NCBI GenBank assembly: GCA_946535435.1
Contig: CAMNDM010000004.1
Span: 62,001 to 126,000 of the forward strand
Reading direction: 5' to 3'
DNA from: Physcocola sp002396385
Lineage (GTDB): Bacteria > Bacteroidota > Bacteroidia > Bacteroidales > Paludibacteraceae
DNA length: 64,000 bases
In this document: positions 8,939 through 18,051 of the stretch, piece by piece
How the letters are laid out: each line of letters starts with the position of its first letter
Numbering within the stretch: the first letter of the stretch is position 1
Position numbers and translations under genes: made by a program
Notes under the pieces: model-generated
Databases searched by the model: none
What the model was told of the DNA's origin: nothing
The model's input: only the letters and a program-made list of their open reading frames with translations

Positions 8939-10402
8939 ATGAAAATCGGCTTCGATAACGAGAAGTACCTCAAAATTCAGTCCGAACACATTAAGGAACG
9001 GATTGCTAAGTTTGGTAACAAACTCTACCTTGAACTAGGTGGAAAACTTTTCGACGACCACCACGCCAGCCGCGTTTTGCCGGGTTTCAAACCCGACAGC
9101 AAACTCTGTATGTTTCAGCAGTTGGCCGATTCTGCCGAAATTGTTATTGTAATTAGTGCTGTCGATATTGAGAAGAACAAAGTGCGTGGCGACCTCGGTA
9201 TTACTTATGACGAGGATGTCCTCCGCCTCCGTAATGAATTTATGAACAGGGGCTTCTATGTCGGTTCGGTCGTTATCACACACTACAGCGGACAGTCTAG
9301 CGCCGAAGCCTATCGCGAACGTTTGTCGCGTATGGGCATCAAGGCTTACTTCCATTATACCATTGAGGGGTATCCGCACGATGTCAACCTTATTTGTTCC
9401 GACGAAGGGTTCGGTAAGGACGACTATGTGGAAACTACGCGTCCTCTGGTCATTGTTACAGCTCCCGGACCTGGCTCGGGCAAAATGGCGGTCTGCCTCT
9501 CGCAGCTTTACCAGGAACATAAGCGGGGTGTCAATGCCGGCTATGCCAAGTTCGAGACGTTCCCTGTCTGGAACCTGCCGCTGAAACATCCGGTCAATAT
9601 CGCTTACGAGGCGGCTACTGCCGATTTGGGTGATGTGAATATGATTGATGCTTTCCATTACGATGCCTACGAAAAGGTGGCGATCAACTACAACCGCGAT
9701 ATTGAAACCTTCCCTGTTCTTACCGCCCTCTTTGAGGGTATTTATGGCGATTGCCCTTATAAGTCGCCTACCGATATGGGGGTGAATATGGTGGGCTTCT
9801 GCATCTCTGACGACGAGGTCTGCAGCGAGGCTTCCAAACACGAAATCGTACGCCGTTATTACACCGCTCTCAATAAAATGGTGCTTGATGCCAATAACGA
9901 GAAGGAGGTCGACAAAATCGCTCGACTCATGGCTCAGGCTAAAATATCGACCGATTACCGGAAAACTACCATCGCGGCTAAAAAACGGAAGGAGGAGGTG
10001 GGGGCTGCAGCTTCTGCTATCGAACTGGAAGACGGTACCATTATTACCGCACACCAAAGCGACTTGTTGGGTTCGAGTGCGGCGCTGCTTCTGAATGTGA
10101 CCAAATACCTTGCTGGCATTGACCATGCTTTGAAACTTATTCCACAAGATATGATTGAACCTATTCAGAAAACAAAAATCGAATATCTGGGGGGTAAGAA
10201 TCCGCGCCTGCATGCCGACGAGGTGCTTGTCGCACTATCGGTCCTCAGCCAGAGCGACGACAACTGCCGCAATGCGCTCACTCAACTGCCTAAACTGCGC
10301 GGTTGCCAGGTTCACTCGACTGTTATGCTGTCGGAGGTCGACCGCAAAATCTTCAAAAAACTGGGTGTTGAGTTTACTTGCGATCCTGTTCGGAAGAAAT
10401 AA
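8939..10402 (+). CDS. DUF1846 family protein
   Basis: Soluble 487-residue protein recognised as DUF1846 from its start (MKIGFDNEKYLKIQSEHIKE), the conserved GGKLFDDHHASRVLPGF and the internal TAPGPGSGKMAVCLSQLY segment, which resembles a phosphate-binding loop. The family is widespread in anaerobes and Firmicutes. Its biochemical role is not established to my knowledge, and the P-loop-like segment suggests nucleotide binding only by inference. It stands alone between its own promoter and terminator, and is full length. Confidence 0.88.
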   Translation: MKIGFDNEKYLKIQSEHIKERIAKFGNKLYLELGGKLFDDHHASRVLPGFKPDSKLCMFQQLADSAEIVIVISAVDIEKNKVRGDLGITYDEDVLRLRNEFMNRGFYVGSVVITHYSGQSSAEAYRERLSRMGIKAYFHYTIEGYPHDVNLICSDEGFGKDDYVETTRPLVIVTAPGPGSGKMAVCLSQLYQEHKRGVNAGYAKFETFPVWNLPLKHPVNIAYEAATADLGDVNMIDAFHYDAYEKVAINYNRDIETFPVLTALFEGIYGDCPYKSPTDMGVNMVGFCISDDEVCSEASKHEIVRRYYTALNKMVLDANNEKEVDKIARLMAQAKISTDYRKTTIAAKKRKEEVGAAASAIELEDGTIITAHQSDLLGSSAALLLNVTKYLAGIDHALKLIPQDMIEPIQKTKIEYLGGKNPRLHADEVLVALSVLSQSDDNCRNALTQLPKLRGCQVHSTVMLSEVDRKIFKKLGVEFTCDPVRKK

Positions 10403-10430
10403 GGCGTTGTTTGACGATTTTTTTAGTTAT

Positions 10431-10462
10431 AGCCGGTGCGTGTCTGCGTATCCGGCTTTTTC
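10431..10462 (+). terminator. Terminator after the DUF1846 gene
   Basis: AGCCGG and CCGGCT arms around a 15-base loop are followed by TTTT. The remaining bases to the next promoter (about 140) show no further feature. Confidence 0.7.
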
Positions 10463-10600
10463 TGTTTTTTTCGCCTATTCTGTGTCTTTTTTACTCGGTT
10501 GGTTTACATTCCTGAGAAATGGAGTGGTTGTCTGTTTATGTTTGATGGTTTCTTTGGTTACTTTTTCTCTGTTTTAGAGCCGATAGCTGGAAAAAAGCAA

Positions 10601-10608
10601 TAACTTTG
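10601..10608 (+). promoter_or_regulatory. -7 promoter box for the porin gene
   Basis: TAACTTTG lies about 80 bases before the ATG. The leader just downstream (GCAATGCCAAACCGAT, then GGTTGGATTGG) closely resembles the leaders upstream of the tRNA-Asp genes at 34.3 and 42.0 kb. Confidence 0.6.
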
Positions 10609-10687
10609 CAATGCCAAACCGATGTTTGGTTGGATTGGCGCTAACAGTCTGAATATGAATTATTAAATAAGAATAAATAGAAGAATA

Positions 10688-11863
10688 ATGAAAAAAGCAT
10701 TTCTCTGCTTGGCAACGGCTTTCTTGGCTGCCTCGGGTGCTATGGCACAGGTTGTCGTTAAAACGGGTGCGGGCGACTTGAGCCTTCGCCTTATCGGACG
10801 CACAAACTTAGATTACGGACGCTATTTCAGTCACAGCGACAACTTCAACTATGGCTTTAAAATGAACGATACCCGTCTGGGCGTTCTTGCCAACTTCGAT
10901 GAAAAGTGGAGCGCTAAAATTGAAATTTGTTATGCTAACAAGGCTGTCTCTTTCCGCGATTTGTGGGTCGGATATAAGATTAACGATAAAATGAGCCTGA
11001 CCGCTGGTAACCACTTCCAGCCTTTTGGTGCTAAAATTCTTGGTCTGGGTTATAAGTTTATTGAAGACGCACAGGCCGACTACGCTATCTGTCCTGCCCG
11101 TAAGGTCGGTCTCAGCTATGCTTTCGTAACCAATCCTTTCATGGCTACTGCCGGTATTTACAGCGATGGTAATGTCGATGCTCCTGCCGCTAACCAGGGC
11201 TACTCGGTTGCTGCCAAACTCATAGGCCGTCCTATCTGTAAAGATAGCAGTGTCCTGCACATCGGTGTTGCCGGTATGTACACCGACAATAAGAATGCTT
11301 ACGATTTTAAGGTTGTACAACCTGAAACTTTCATCGGTGGTAAGCAACTGATCGACTATAAGTCTGAGGTCGCTAACACAATCAATATCAACCGTGCTGA
11401 AGCTGAGTTGATCTGGATTTTGAAGCGCTTCTATTTCGAGACGCACTACCTTACTGGTTACTCTAACCTGATTGGCGACGAAAACTTCCAAACTCAGGGT
11501 GGCTACGCTCAAGCCAGCTTCCTGCTTATCGGTAAGAAGCAGAACTATAACAAGCGTACTGGTCTGGCCGCAAACGCTTCTCCTAAGAACCTCGAACTCT
11601 TGGCTCGTGTTAATATGCTGAATATGGACGAGTTCTCTACTAATACTGTGCGTGAGGTGACTAACGACGAGGGTGTGGTCGAGAGAGAAAATATCACTAC
11701 CATTACTCCTGAACAAAAAGAGTTTGACTTCACGCTTGGTTTGAACTACTTCTTCAACAAGAACCTCAATGCGCGTTTGAACTATACTGTCTCAAAGGTC
11801 GAATGTGGCGAGAACGAGTTTACTAACAATGCAATACAGGCCCGTTTGCAGTTCTCGTTCTAA
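10688..11863 (+). CDS. OprO/OprP-like outer-membrane porin
   Basis: 391-residue outer-membrane beta-barrel. It has a signal peptide (MKKAFLCLATAFLAASGAMA), then alternating aromatic beta-strands typical of the Porin_O_P family, including DTRLGVLANFDEKWSAKIEI and DLWVGYKINDKMSLTAGNHF. The last residue is Phe (ARLQFSF), the usual BAM recognition end. The family is known for anion or phosphate uptake in Pseudomonas; the substrate here cannot be read from the sequence. It is monocistronic with a long leader and strong terminator. Confidence 0.85.
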   Translation: MKKAFLCLATAFLAASGAMAQVVVKTGAGDLSLRLIGRTNLDYGRYFSHSDNFNYGFKMNDTRLGVLANFDEKWSAKIEICYANKAVSFRDLWVGYKINDKMSLTAGNHFQPFGAKILGLGYKFIEDAQADYAICPARKVGLSYAFVTNPFMATAGIYSDGNVDAPAANQGYSVAAKLIGRPICKDSSVLHIGVAGMYTDNKNAYDFKVVQPETFIGGKQLIDYKSEVANTININRAEAELIWILKRFYFETHYLTGYSNLIGDENFQTQGGYAQASFLLIGKKQNYNKRTGLAANASPKNLELLARVNMLNMDEFSTNTVREVTNDEGVVERENITTITPEQKEFDFTLGLNYFFNKNLNARLNYTVSKVECGENEFTNNAIQARLQFSF

Positions 11864-11885
11864 CTACAGGATTATAAATGTCTAG

Positions 11886-11915
11886 AGGGTGTGCCGTAAT
11901 CAGCACACCCTTTTT
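11886..11915 (+). terminator. Terminator after the porin gene
   Basis: AGGGTGTGC and GCACACCCT form a 9-bp stem followed by TTTTT. The rest of the 305-base gap to the next gene holds possible promoter boxes (TAACTTTG at 12061, TACATTTG at 12135, TATATTTG at 12156) and nothing else I can support. Confidence 0.92.
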
Positions 11916-12113
11916 CTTTCGTGAACCTGGCTGCCTGGGTGGCTGTATGTTGGTTGTTTTAACTTTATGCGTAAATGAAGAATAAATATACGAAACCGGT
12001 TTTGTGGAGTGACAATGTCTTTTGTTTTTGGCTGAATAAGGTGGTTTGCTTAAAAATCATTAACTTTGTGCCAAGTTATTCTAATTCTTCTGACTCTTGT
12101 CTAGAGGCGGAGG

Positions 12114-12142
12114 TTGACTAAGTCTGTATTTTTTTACATTTG
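12114..12142 (+). promoter_or_regulatory. Promoter for the WbsX-acetyltransferase operon
   Basis: TTG at 12114-12116 and TACATTTG at 12135-12142, 18 bases apart, give a leader of about 20 bases. A second box, TATATTTG at 12156-12163, lies only six bases before the ATG and would make the message nearly leaderless. Confidence 0.5.
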
Positions 12143-12168
12143 CAATTGGTTGCTTTATATTTGTCTGT

Positions 12169-13257
12169 ATGGCTAATAAAACCCGTGTTATAGCGTTTTA
12201 TCTCCCTCAGTTCTATCCGACACCGGAAAACGATAAATGGTGGTGCCCTGGTTTTACCGAATGGACCAATGTGGCGAAGGCGCGTCCTTTGTTCCACAAC
12301 CATTACCAACCACGCCTGCCTGGCGAATTGGGGTTCTACGATTTGCGATTGCCTTTTGTTCGTGAACAGCAGGCTAAATTGGCGCGCATTGCGGGTATCG
12401 AGGGCTTTTGTTACTGGCACTATTGGTTCGGCAACGGCAAGCGCCTGCTTGATAGGGTTTTTCACGAGGTGGTCGAGTCTGGTAGTCCCGACTTTCCTTT
12501 CTGCCTATGTTGGGCGAACCACAGCTGGTATTCGAAAACATGGAATAAAACCAAACAAGATGTTTTGCTTATTGAACAGACCTATCCCGGCGTTGATGAC
12601 TATGTGAGACATTTTAACGAAATGCTGCCCGCCTTTAAAGATAGAAGGTACATCAGGGTTAACGGAAAACTGCTTTTCGGAATTTTTGCTCCTTTCGATA
12701 TTCCAGATGCTCAACTTTTCATGGATACCTGGAACCGCTTGGCGCGTGAAAACGATTTGGTAGGGTTCGAATTTTTCGCCTTTGTACAGGGCGACGACTA
12801 TCTGAAAAAAATGGGCAGTGCCAAGTTTGACCGTATTGTTTACGATGCTTTCCGTGACGTTGATGCTGAAAACAAGTCTTCGCTTTATAATAAGACGATT
12901 GGCTCCCGTAAGAAGCATTGGTTCAATATCCCACTGACTATCGATTACGATTTCTATACCGATAGGGCGTTAAGGATCTTCCAACAGCACCCCGAGTTTA
13001 CTCCGTGCATTGACCCCGATTTCGACCACACGCCGCGCAGTGGTGCCGGCTGGGTTGCGATGAAAAACTCAACTCCACAGAAATGGGGGGCTTTCTGTGC
13101 TAAAATTGACGAACTGTTGAAAAATCGTGCCGATGACATCCTTTTTGTTAAGGCCTGGAACGAATGGGGTGAGGGCAATTACCTCGAACCCGACCAAAAA
13201 TATGGAAGGGGATATATTAATGAAATGGCTAAAGTGTTTAACAATTCTAACGAGTAA
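12169..13257 (+). CDS. WbsX-like glycan synthesis protein (GH99-like fold)
   Basis: 362-residue protein of the Glyco_tran_WbsX family, found in O-antigen and capsule loci and related in fold to GH99 enzymes. Diagnostic segments are RVIAFYLPQFYPTPENDKWW, PGFTEWTNVAKARPLF, the aromatic GFCYWHYWFGNGKRLLDRV and, near the end, FVKAWNEWGEGNYLEPD. No signal peptide is present, so it probably acts in the cytoplasm on a growing surface polysaccharide. It is two bases upstream of an acetyltransferase gene. Whether it acts as a transferase or a hydrolase is unproven for the family. Confidence 0.87.
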   Translation: MANKTRVIAFYLPQFYPTPENDKWWCPGFTEWTNVAKARPLFHNHYQPRLPGELGFYDLRLPFVREQQAKLARIAGIEGFCYWHYWFGNGKRLLDRVFHEVVESGSPDFPFCLCWANHSWYSKTWNKTKQDVLLIEQTYPGVDDYVRHFNEMLPAFKDRRYIRVNGKLLFGIFAPFDIPDAQLFMDTWNRLARENDLVGFEFFAFVQGDDYLKKMGSAKFDRIVYDAFRDVDAENKSSLYNKTIGSRKKHWFNIPLTIDYDFYTDRALRIFQQHPEFTPCIDPDFDHTPRSGAGWVAMKNSTPQKWGAFCAKIDELLKNRADDILFVKAWNEWGEGNYLEPDQKYGRGYINEMAKVFNNSNE

Positions 13258-13259
13258 AC

Positions 13260-13832
13260 ATGTTCCTACGAAATATTTTAAGAAAACGGTATATGAAGAG
13301 TGTTGCCTCTAAACTGAAGAAATGTGGTAAAAACTACTATTTCGGTAGGTTTCATAGACTGAAAGGCGCTGAGTTCATCTCGATGGGCGACAATGTCGTT
13401 TTCGACGATTCGGTCGTACTGACCGTATGGGAGCATTTGAATAACAGGCATTTCTCTCCTTCTGTCGTTATCGGAAACAACGTGAGTATAAGCGATTTCT
13501 GCCATATTTCTATTGTGAATGCTTTACACATCGATTCTGGTACTGCTATCGGAAAATGGGTGACTATTTCCGATAACTCTCATGGCAACGTCTCTTACGA
13601 TGATATGCAATTGGGTGTTTTTGAACGGGAAATTGTCTCAAGGGGCTCTATAAACATCGGCCGGAATGTATGGGTGGGCGACAAGGTCACTATTCTTGCT
13701 CCTGTTTCCATTGGCGATGGTGCTATTATTGCGGCTAACGCTGTCGTTACTAAAGATGTCCCTCCCTATTGTGTTGTTGCTGGGGCGCCGGCTCGTGTTA
13801 TTAAAGACTTGAGACCTGACTCTCAAAATTGA
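13260..13832 (+). CDS. Hexapeptide-repeat acyltransferase (WcaF/maltose O-acetyltransferase type)
   Basis: 190-residue left-handed beta-helix transferase. Hexapeptide turns are clear in SVVIGNNVSISDFCHISI and INIGRNVWVGDKVTILAPVSIGDGAIIAANAVVTKDVPPYCVVAGAPARVIK, the usual acetyl-CoA-binding C-terminus. The family histidine may be the one in DNSHGN. It starts two bases after the WbsX stop, so the two form an operon, and it probably O-acetylates a polysaccharide sugar. A later in-frame ATG (residue 12) is an alternative start. Confidence 0.88.
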   Translation: MFLRNILRKRYMKSVASKLKKCGKNYYFGRFHRLKGAEFISMGDNVVFDDSVVLTVWEHLNNRHFSPSVVIGNNVSISDFCHISIVNALHIDSGTAIGKWVTISDNSHGNVSYDDMQLGVFEREIVSRGSINIGRNVWVGDKVTILAPVSIGDGAIIAANAVVTKDVPPYCVVAGAPARVIKDLRPDSQN

Positions 13833-13901
13833 TTTAACGAATCTTTAAGGTGGAATAAGTGTGGTTTAATGGAAAAAAAGTGTGACATATGTTGAATCTT
13901 G

Positions 13902-13932
13902 TTTGTCTGTCCGCTTCCTTTTTTTATTTTTG
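13902..13932 (+). promoter_or_regulatory. Promoter for the lipoprotein-DUF1294-hemW operon
   Basis: TTTG (13902-13905), 19 bases, then TATTTTTG (13925-13932): a textbook Bacteroidota sigma-70 promoter. It supports the ATG at 13954 as start, since the longer reading frame begins upstream of the promoter. Confidence 0.78.
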
Positions 13933-13953
13933 TGTATCATCACTACATTCTTT

Positions 13954-14577
13954 ATGAAACTGCACTACTACATATTGTTGATTGTCAGCTTGGTTTTGGG
14001 GCTGTTCTGCTCGTGCCGCGAACAGGACGATATCCCTGAATTGAGTGCTGTCCCTATTGCAAAGTCGTATATTAGGGGTGGATGGAGAATCTATTCCAGC
14101 CAAGTCCTTTGGGATTTGTCGGTCAAGGGCACGTCTATTAATGGTATATACGACTTTAAATCGAAAATAGGGGAGAGTATTGCAGACAGAACCGAGTGCG
14201 TTTCCATTTATTTTGCTAACGACACTTTGGCTTTCTATGTCCGCCACCTTCCTTCTGATAATCCCCCCTATTTCCGCCCGACTACCTATAAGATGAATGC
14301 CGACAGCGTTGGCATTGCTATCTTCTTCTCCGATCCCGAGGCAATGGGCATTCATGCCCCTTATGTATATGTGAAGTCGATGGACTTGAAAAACGAGTTG
14401 ACTTTCTATTTGCGACGCAAGGAAGTGTTAAATATGATCGAAAACAACTCTGAGGGGAAAAGTTATTCCAGTATTGTTCGTGACGAGGTGAACGATGCCG
14501 AAATCGACTTGTTTGCCATTCGTGATAGTCTGGAATTTTATGCGTTGCTCGATGCCGCATATGGTATTGTTCGCTAA
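13954..14577 (+). CDS. Putative lipoprotein of unknown function
   Basis: 207 residues with a hydrophobic signal (MKLHYYILLIVSLVLGLFCSC) followed by acidic residues, consistent with a loose Bacteroidota lipobox. The mature part (starting EQDDIPELSAVP) is mixed alpha/beta with no motif I recognise; a GGWRIYSSQVLWDL segment suggests a small beta-barrel start, but this is speculative. Its stop overlaps the next start by one base (TAATG), so translation is likely coupled to the DUF1294 gene. Neighbours do not reveal a function. Confidence 0.7.
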   Translation: MKLHYYILLIVSLVLGLFCSCREQDDIPELSAVPIAKSYIRGGWRIYSSQVLWDLSVKGTSINGIYDFKSKIGESIADRTECVSIYFANDTLAFYVRHLPSDNPPYFRPTTYKMNADSVGIAIFFSDPEAMGIHAPYVYVKSMDLKNELTFYLRRKEVLNMIENNSEGKSYSSIVRDEVNDAEIDLFAIRDSLEFYALLDAAYGIVR

Positions 14578-14846
14578 TGATGTATTTCTTTTATTATTTC
14601 TGCTTTATATCGGTTGTCTCCGCTTTGGTTTTTGCTTTCGACAAGTATAAGGCCAAACACGCCAAGTGGCGTGTCCCCGAGGCAACTCTGCACATGCTTG
14701 AGGCGGCTGGTGGTGTCGTGGCCGTTCTAGTGCTTATGTACACCATACGGCATAAAAATGCCAAATTCTCGTATTATGGCATTACTTACCTTATTTTGGC
14801 GGCATGGCTGCTCGCTCTGTTCCTTTTGTGGAAATACTTCCTATAA
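14577..14846 (+). CDS. DUF1294 small membrane protein
   Basis: 89-residue integral membrane protein with about three helices. The conserved YFCFISVVSALVFAFDKYKA start, the KWRVPEATLHMLEAAGG motif and the tail of hydrophobic residues identify DUF1294. Function is unknown. It overlaps the lipoprotein stop by one base and ends two bases before hemW, in one operon. Confidence 0.88.
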   Translation: MMYFFYYFCFISVVSALVFAFDKYKAKHAKWRVPEATLHMLEAAGGVVAVLVLMYTIRHKNAKFSYYGITYLILAAWLLALFLLWKYFL

Positions 14847-14848
14847 CT

Positions 14849-15976
14849 ATGGCCGGCCTTTATATTCACGTCCCTTTGTGTGTGTCGCGTTGCATTTACT
14901 GCGACTTCTATTCCAATACCGACCGTTCTGTCGCACATCGTTTGGTTGATGGGTTGTGCGGGGAAATGCGCATCCGCCAGTCTTATCTTGGTGCCGAAAC
15001 TGTCCGCACGCTCTATTTGGGTGGCGGTACGCCTTCCGTTTTGCCGGTTCCCGAACTGGAGCGTTTGTTCCAGACTGTTGCCAGTCTGTTCAAGCTGCAG
15101 TTGGAGGAGGTGACCATCGAGTGTAACCCCGATGACGTCACTCCTGAATATGCGGCGGCGTTGGCGGCTTTGCCGGTCAACCGGGTCAGTATGGGGGTGC
15201 AGAGTTTTGACAATGCCGACCTGAAACTCTTGAACCGGAGGCATTCGGCACAACAGGCGGTTGAGGCCGTTGAAAACCTGCGCTCGGCTGGAATTTCTAA
15301 TATAAGTGTGGATCTGATTTACGGACTTCCCGGCCAGACGGTCGATGCTTGGCAACGGAACCTCGATGCGGCCTGCTCGCTGCGTGTCCCCCATTTGTCG
15401 GCCTATAGCCTCACCTACGAGGAGGGTACTGTTTTGCACCGTATGATGGAGCTGGGAAAGGTGAAACCTGTTTCCGAGGACCTTTCTCTGCACTTCTACC
15501 AAATGCTGTGTGCTTCTCTGAAAGAGGCCGGATACGAGCATTACGAGATTTCTAACTTCTCGCTTCCTGGTATGCAGGCCAGGCACAATTCGTCTTATTG
15601 GGACGGAACGCCTTATTTGGGCATCGGGCCTTCTGCCCATTCGTTCAATGGCAATTCGCGGCAGTGGAATGTGGCCGACACCGGTCGTTACCTTGCGGCT
15701 ATTGCCCAGGGTGCTGTCGATTGCGAGGTGGAGCGTCTGACTCCGGCTGAAGCGTTTAACGACAGAATACTGACGTCGCTGCGTACAGCGCGCGGGCTTG
15801 ACTTGGCCCGTCTGAAGTCTGACTTTCCGCAGTTCTACGACAAGTGTATGCTGGCGGCCGAGGTGTCTATCAAGGCTGGACACTTGCAGCTGGCCGAGGG
15901 TGAAAATGTCCTCAAACTGACTCCTGAAGGGGTCTTTGTGTCCGATTCTGTCTTTGTCGACCTCATGCAGGTTTAG
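14849..15976 (+). CDS. hemW: Radical SAM HemW-type (coproporphyrinogen oxidase-like) protein
   Basis: 375-residue radical SAM enzyme. The start MAGLYIHVPLC fits the family; the longer frame from 14804 would overlap DUF1294. The cluster motif is CVSRCIYCDF (CxxxCxxC followed by D-F), the HemW pattern, without the extra cysteine of true HemN. LGGGTPSVL, ECNPDD, RVSMGVQSF and DLIYGLPGQT are further family blocks. HemW relatives are haem chaperones rather than oxidases, so HemN activity is not implied. It is the last gene of a three-gene operon. Confidence 0.92.
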   Translation: MAGLYIHVPLCVSRCIYCDFYSNTDRSVAHRLVDGLCGEMRIRQSYLGAETVRTLYLGGGTPSVLPVPELERLFQTVASLFKLQLEEVTIECNPDDVTPEYAAALAALPVNRVSMGVQSFDNADLKLLNRRHSAQQAVEAVENLRSAGISNISVDLIYGLPGQTVDAWQRNLDAACSLRVPHLSAYSLTYEEGTVLHRMMELGKVKPVSEDLSLHFYQMLCASLKEAGYEHYEISNFSLPGMQARHNSSYWDGTPYLGIGPSAHSFNGNSRQWNVADTGRYLAAIAQGAVDCEVERLTPAEAFNDRILTSLRTARGLDLARLKSDFPQFYDKCMLAAEVSIKAGHLQLAEGENVLKLTPEGVFVSDSVFVDLMQV

Positions 15977-15984
15977 TCTGAAAC

Positions 15985-16014
15985 TTGACCTTTTCTTCTT
16001 TTTTTATATATTTG
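15985..16014 (+). promoter_or_regulatory. Promoter for the glycosyltransferase operon
   Basis: TTG (15985-15987), 19 bases, then TATATTTG (16007-16014), with a leader of about 25-30 bases to the ATG at 16044. Confidence 0.75.
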
Positions 16015-16043
16015 TATAAAAAAATAAAACATAGTAAAAAACG

Positions 16044-16817
16044 ATGCCAATTTCTGCGGTCGTAAATACCTATAATGCGGAAAAGACTTTACGGAAGTCT
16101 TTGGAAACGCTCACCCAATTCGATGAAATTGTGGTATGCGATATGGAAAGTACCGACTCTACTGTCGAGATTGCCAGGGAGTTCGGTTGTAAAATCGTCA
16201 CCTTCCCGAAAGAAAACCACAAGTCGGCTGAACCTGCCCGTACTTTCGCCATTCAGTCTGCTGCCAGCGATTGGGTGCTTGTGGTCGATGCCGACGAACT
16301 GATTCCCTCTGCATTGCGTGAATACCTGTATGAACGCATTAAGGATCCCGATTGCCCCGCTGGTCTTTACATCCCGCGACGCAACTATATGCTGAACCAG
16401 TTTGTCAAGTCTTCTTATCCCGATGCCCAGTTGCGTTTCTTTAAACGCGAGGGAACTGTCTGGCCGCCTTATGTGCACACCTTCCCGAAGGTGGAGGGGC
16501 GGTTGGAGAAAATCCCTGCAAGCCGGACCGATCTGGCTATGGTTCACCTCTCGTGTTATATGCACGACTTGGTCGACAAACTGAACCAGTATACCGACAA
16601 TGAGGTGTTCAAGCGGAAAGGTACGCATGTTACCTTGTTGTCCCTTATTTTCCAACCTTTTTGGCGCTTCTTTAAAAGCTACATCCTGAAAGGGGGGATC
16701 TTGCACGGAAAACTGGGATACATCAAAGCGAACCAAGAGGCGTTTTACAGATTCGTTATGCAGTGCAAAATACTGGAAAACGAGTGTGAGAACGATTCCG
16801 ACCTGAAGGTCGACTGA
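16044..16817 (+). CDS. Glycosyltransferase family 2 (WaaE/KdtX-like)
   Basis: 257-residue GT-A enzyme. The N-terminus ISAVVNTYNAEKTLRKSLETL and the metal-binding VVDADE place it in GT2. The pattern of FDEIVVCDMESTDSTVEIA and the RNYMLNQFVK block resembles lipopolysaccharide-core glucosyltransferases of the WaaE/KdtX group. A hydrophobic region near residues 190-215 may attach it to the inner membrane face. It is first in a run of three transferase genes, likely for lipopolysaccharide or capsule. Sugar specificity cannot be read. Confidence 0.9.
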   Translation: MPISAVVNTYNAEKTLRKSLETLTQFDEIVVCDMESTDSTVEIAREFGCKIVTFPKENHKSAEPARTFAIQSAASDWVLVVDADELIPSALREYLYERIKDPDCPAGLYIPRRNYMLNQFVKSSYPDAQLRFFKREGTVWPPYVHTFPKVEGRLEKIPASRTDLAMVHLSCYMHDLVDKLNQYTDNEVFKRKGTHVTLLSLIFQPFWRFFKSYILKGGILHGKLGYIKANQEAFYRFVMQCKILENECENDSDLKVD

Positions 16818-16846
16818 TAGATTTTGTTCCCTTAATCTCTTTTCTT

Positions 16847-18031
16847 ATGGGGTGCAGGAATTTGTTGTTCTTGTTGAATAACTTTTTAGATGGCGGTACC
16901 GAAACGGTTGCCATTACTTATATTAACTATATTGCACGTCACACTCCGCACAAGGTTACGCTTGCCATTGCGCTCGATACCTACGAACAAGAGGTCTTTT
17001 TAGACCGTCTCGATTCAAGTGTCAGGGTGGTTCATTTGGTAAGCAATAGGCTGCTGACCTACAGACGTTGGCGGAATCATTATAAAAAGAAAAACTTTTT
17101 GATTGACACCCTCGACGAGATTTTTCTCAATCCGGTCCGCAGGCTTCTTCTGAAATACCGTATTGGAAAATTGGCCCGTGAACGCGACGTGGTTATTGAT
17201 TTCGATAGCCGGCACGGTGCGTTTCTGAGTAAAAACTGGGGTAGGAAGGTGATAGCCTTCTTTCATTTCAGTTTAGACAAACACCTTTCTTCCGACAGAC
17301 GGAGAAAACGGTTTGTTAAAAAAATGTCGGTTTACGACAAACTGGTGCTGGTTTGCAACGGTATGTATGACGAGGCTGTGAATTTGTGCCCCGAAATGAG
17401 GGACAAACTGGTGCGTATATATAACCCGGTTGATATGGATGCTCTGTTGGCAAAAGCTGTTGAACCTGTTGCCGAAACTCTGCAGCCCTTGCTCCGTAAG
17501 CGGTTCGTTCTGGCTGTTGAACGTTTGGAGGAAAACCAAAAAGACGTCTCGTCGCTGATCAGGGCTTTCTGCCAACTGAAACAAAAGCAACTCAATGGCG
17601 GTGTCGAGGCGCTTTATGTTATTGGCGAGGGTGCGAGCCGGCCTTTGTTAGAGGCGCTTATTGAAGAATTCGGTGCGGGAGATTTTGTCAAATTGTTGGG
17701 CTTCGTGGTTAACCCGCAGCCTTTCATCCGGAGTGCGGCTTTTATTGTGCATGGCGCTAAATACGAGGGCTTTGGCTTGGTTCTACTCGAAGCCCTTATG
17801 CAGGGGAAGGTGGTTGTGTCGTCTGACTGTCCGGTCGGACCACGCGAAATCTTAGATAACGGGAATGCCGGTTTATTGGTCCCTGTTGGTGATGTTGACG
17901 CTATGGCTAACGCTATGGCTGGGGTGATTGCTCATCCCGACGAGGCGCAAAAGCTTATTCTTAATAGTCGGGAACATATCAACTCGTTTTTACCGGAAGC
18001 TAGTGTTTCCGCTTTGGAACAGTTGTTTTAA
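16847..18031 (+). CDS. Glycosyltransferase family 4 (GT-B)
   Basis: 394-residue retaining GT-B transferase. The N-terminal domain has the acceptor-side loop NNFLDGGTETVAI; the C-terminal domain carries the donor-binding EGFGLVLLEALMQGKVVVSS (E-x7-E) and GPREILDNGNAGLLVPVGD. It follows the first GT2 gene by 29 bases and precedes another GT2, implying stepwise assembly of one oligosaccharide. No signal peptide or membrane span is seen. Confidence 0.91.
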   Translation: MGCRNLLFLLNNFLDGGTETVAITYINYIARHTPHKVTLAIALDTYEQEVFLDRLDSSVRVVHLVSNRLLTYRRWRNHYKKKNFLIDTLDEIFLNPVRRLLLKYRIGKLARERDVVIDFDSRHGAFLSKNWGRKVIAFFHFSLDKHLSSDRRRKRFVKKMSVYDKLVLVCNGMYDEAVNLCPEMRDKLVRIYNPVDMDALLAKAVEPVAETLQPLLRKRFVLAVERLEENQKDVSSLIRAFCQLKQKQLNGGVEALYVIGEGASRPLLEALIEEFGAGDFVKLLGFVVNPQPFIRSAAFIVHGAKYEGFGLVLLEALMQGKVVVSSDCPVGPREILDNGNAGLLVPVGDVDAMANAMAGVIAHPDEAQKLILNSREHINSFLPEASVSALEQLF

Positions 18032-18051
18032 TGTGTGTTTAAACTCAAATA

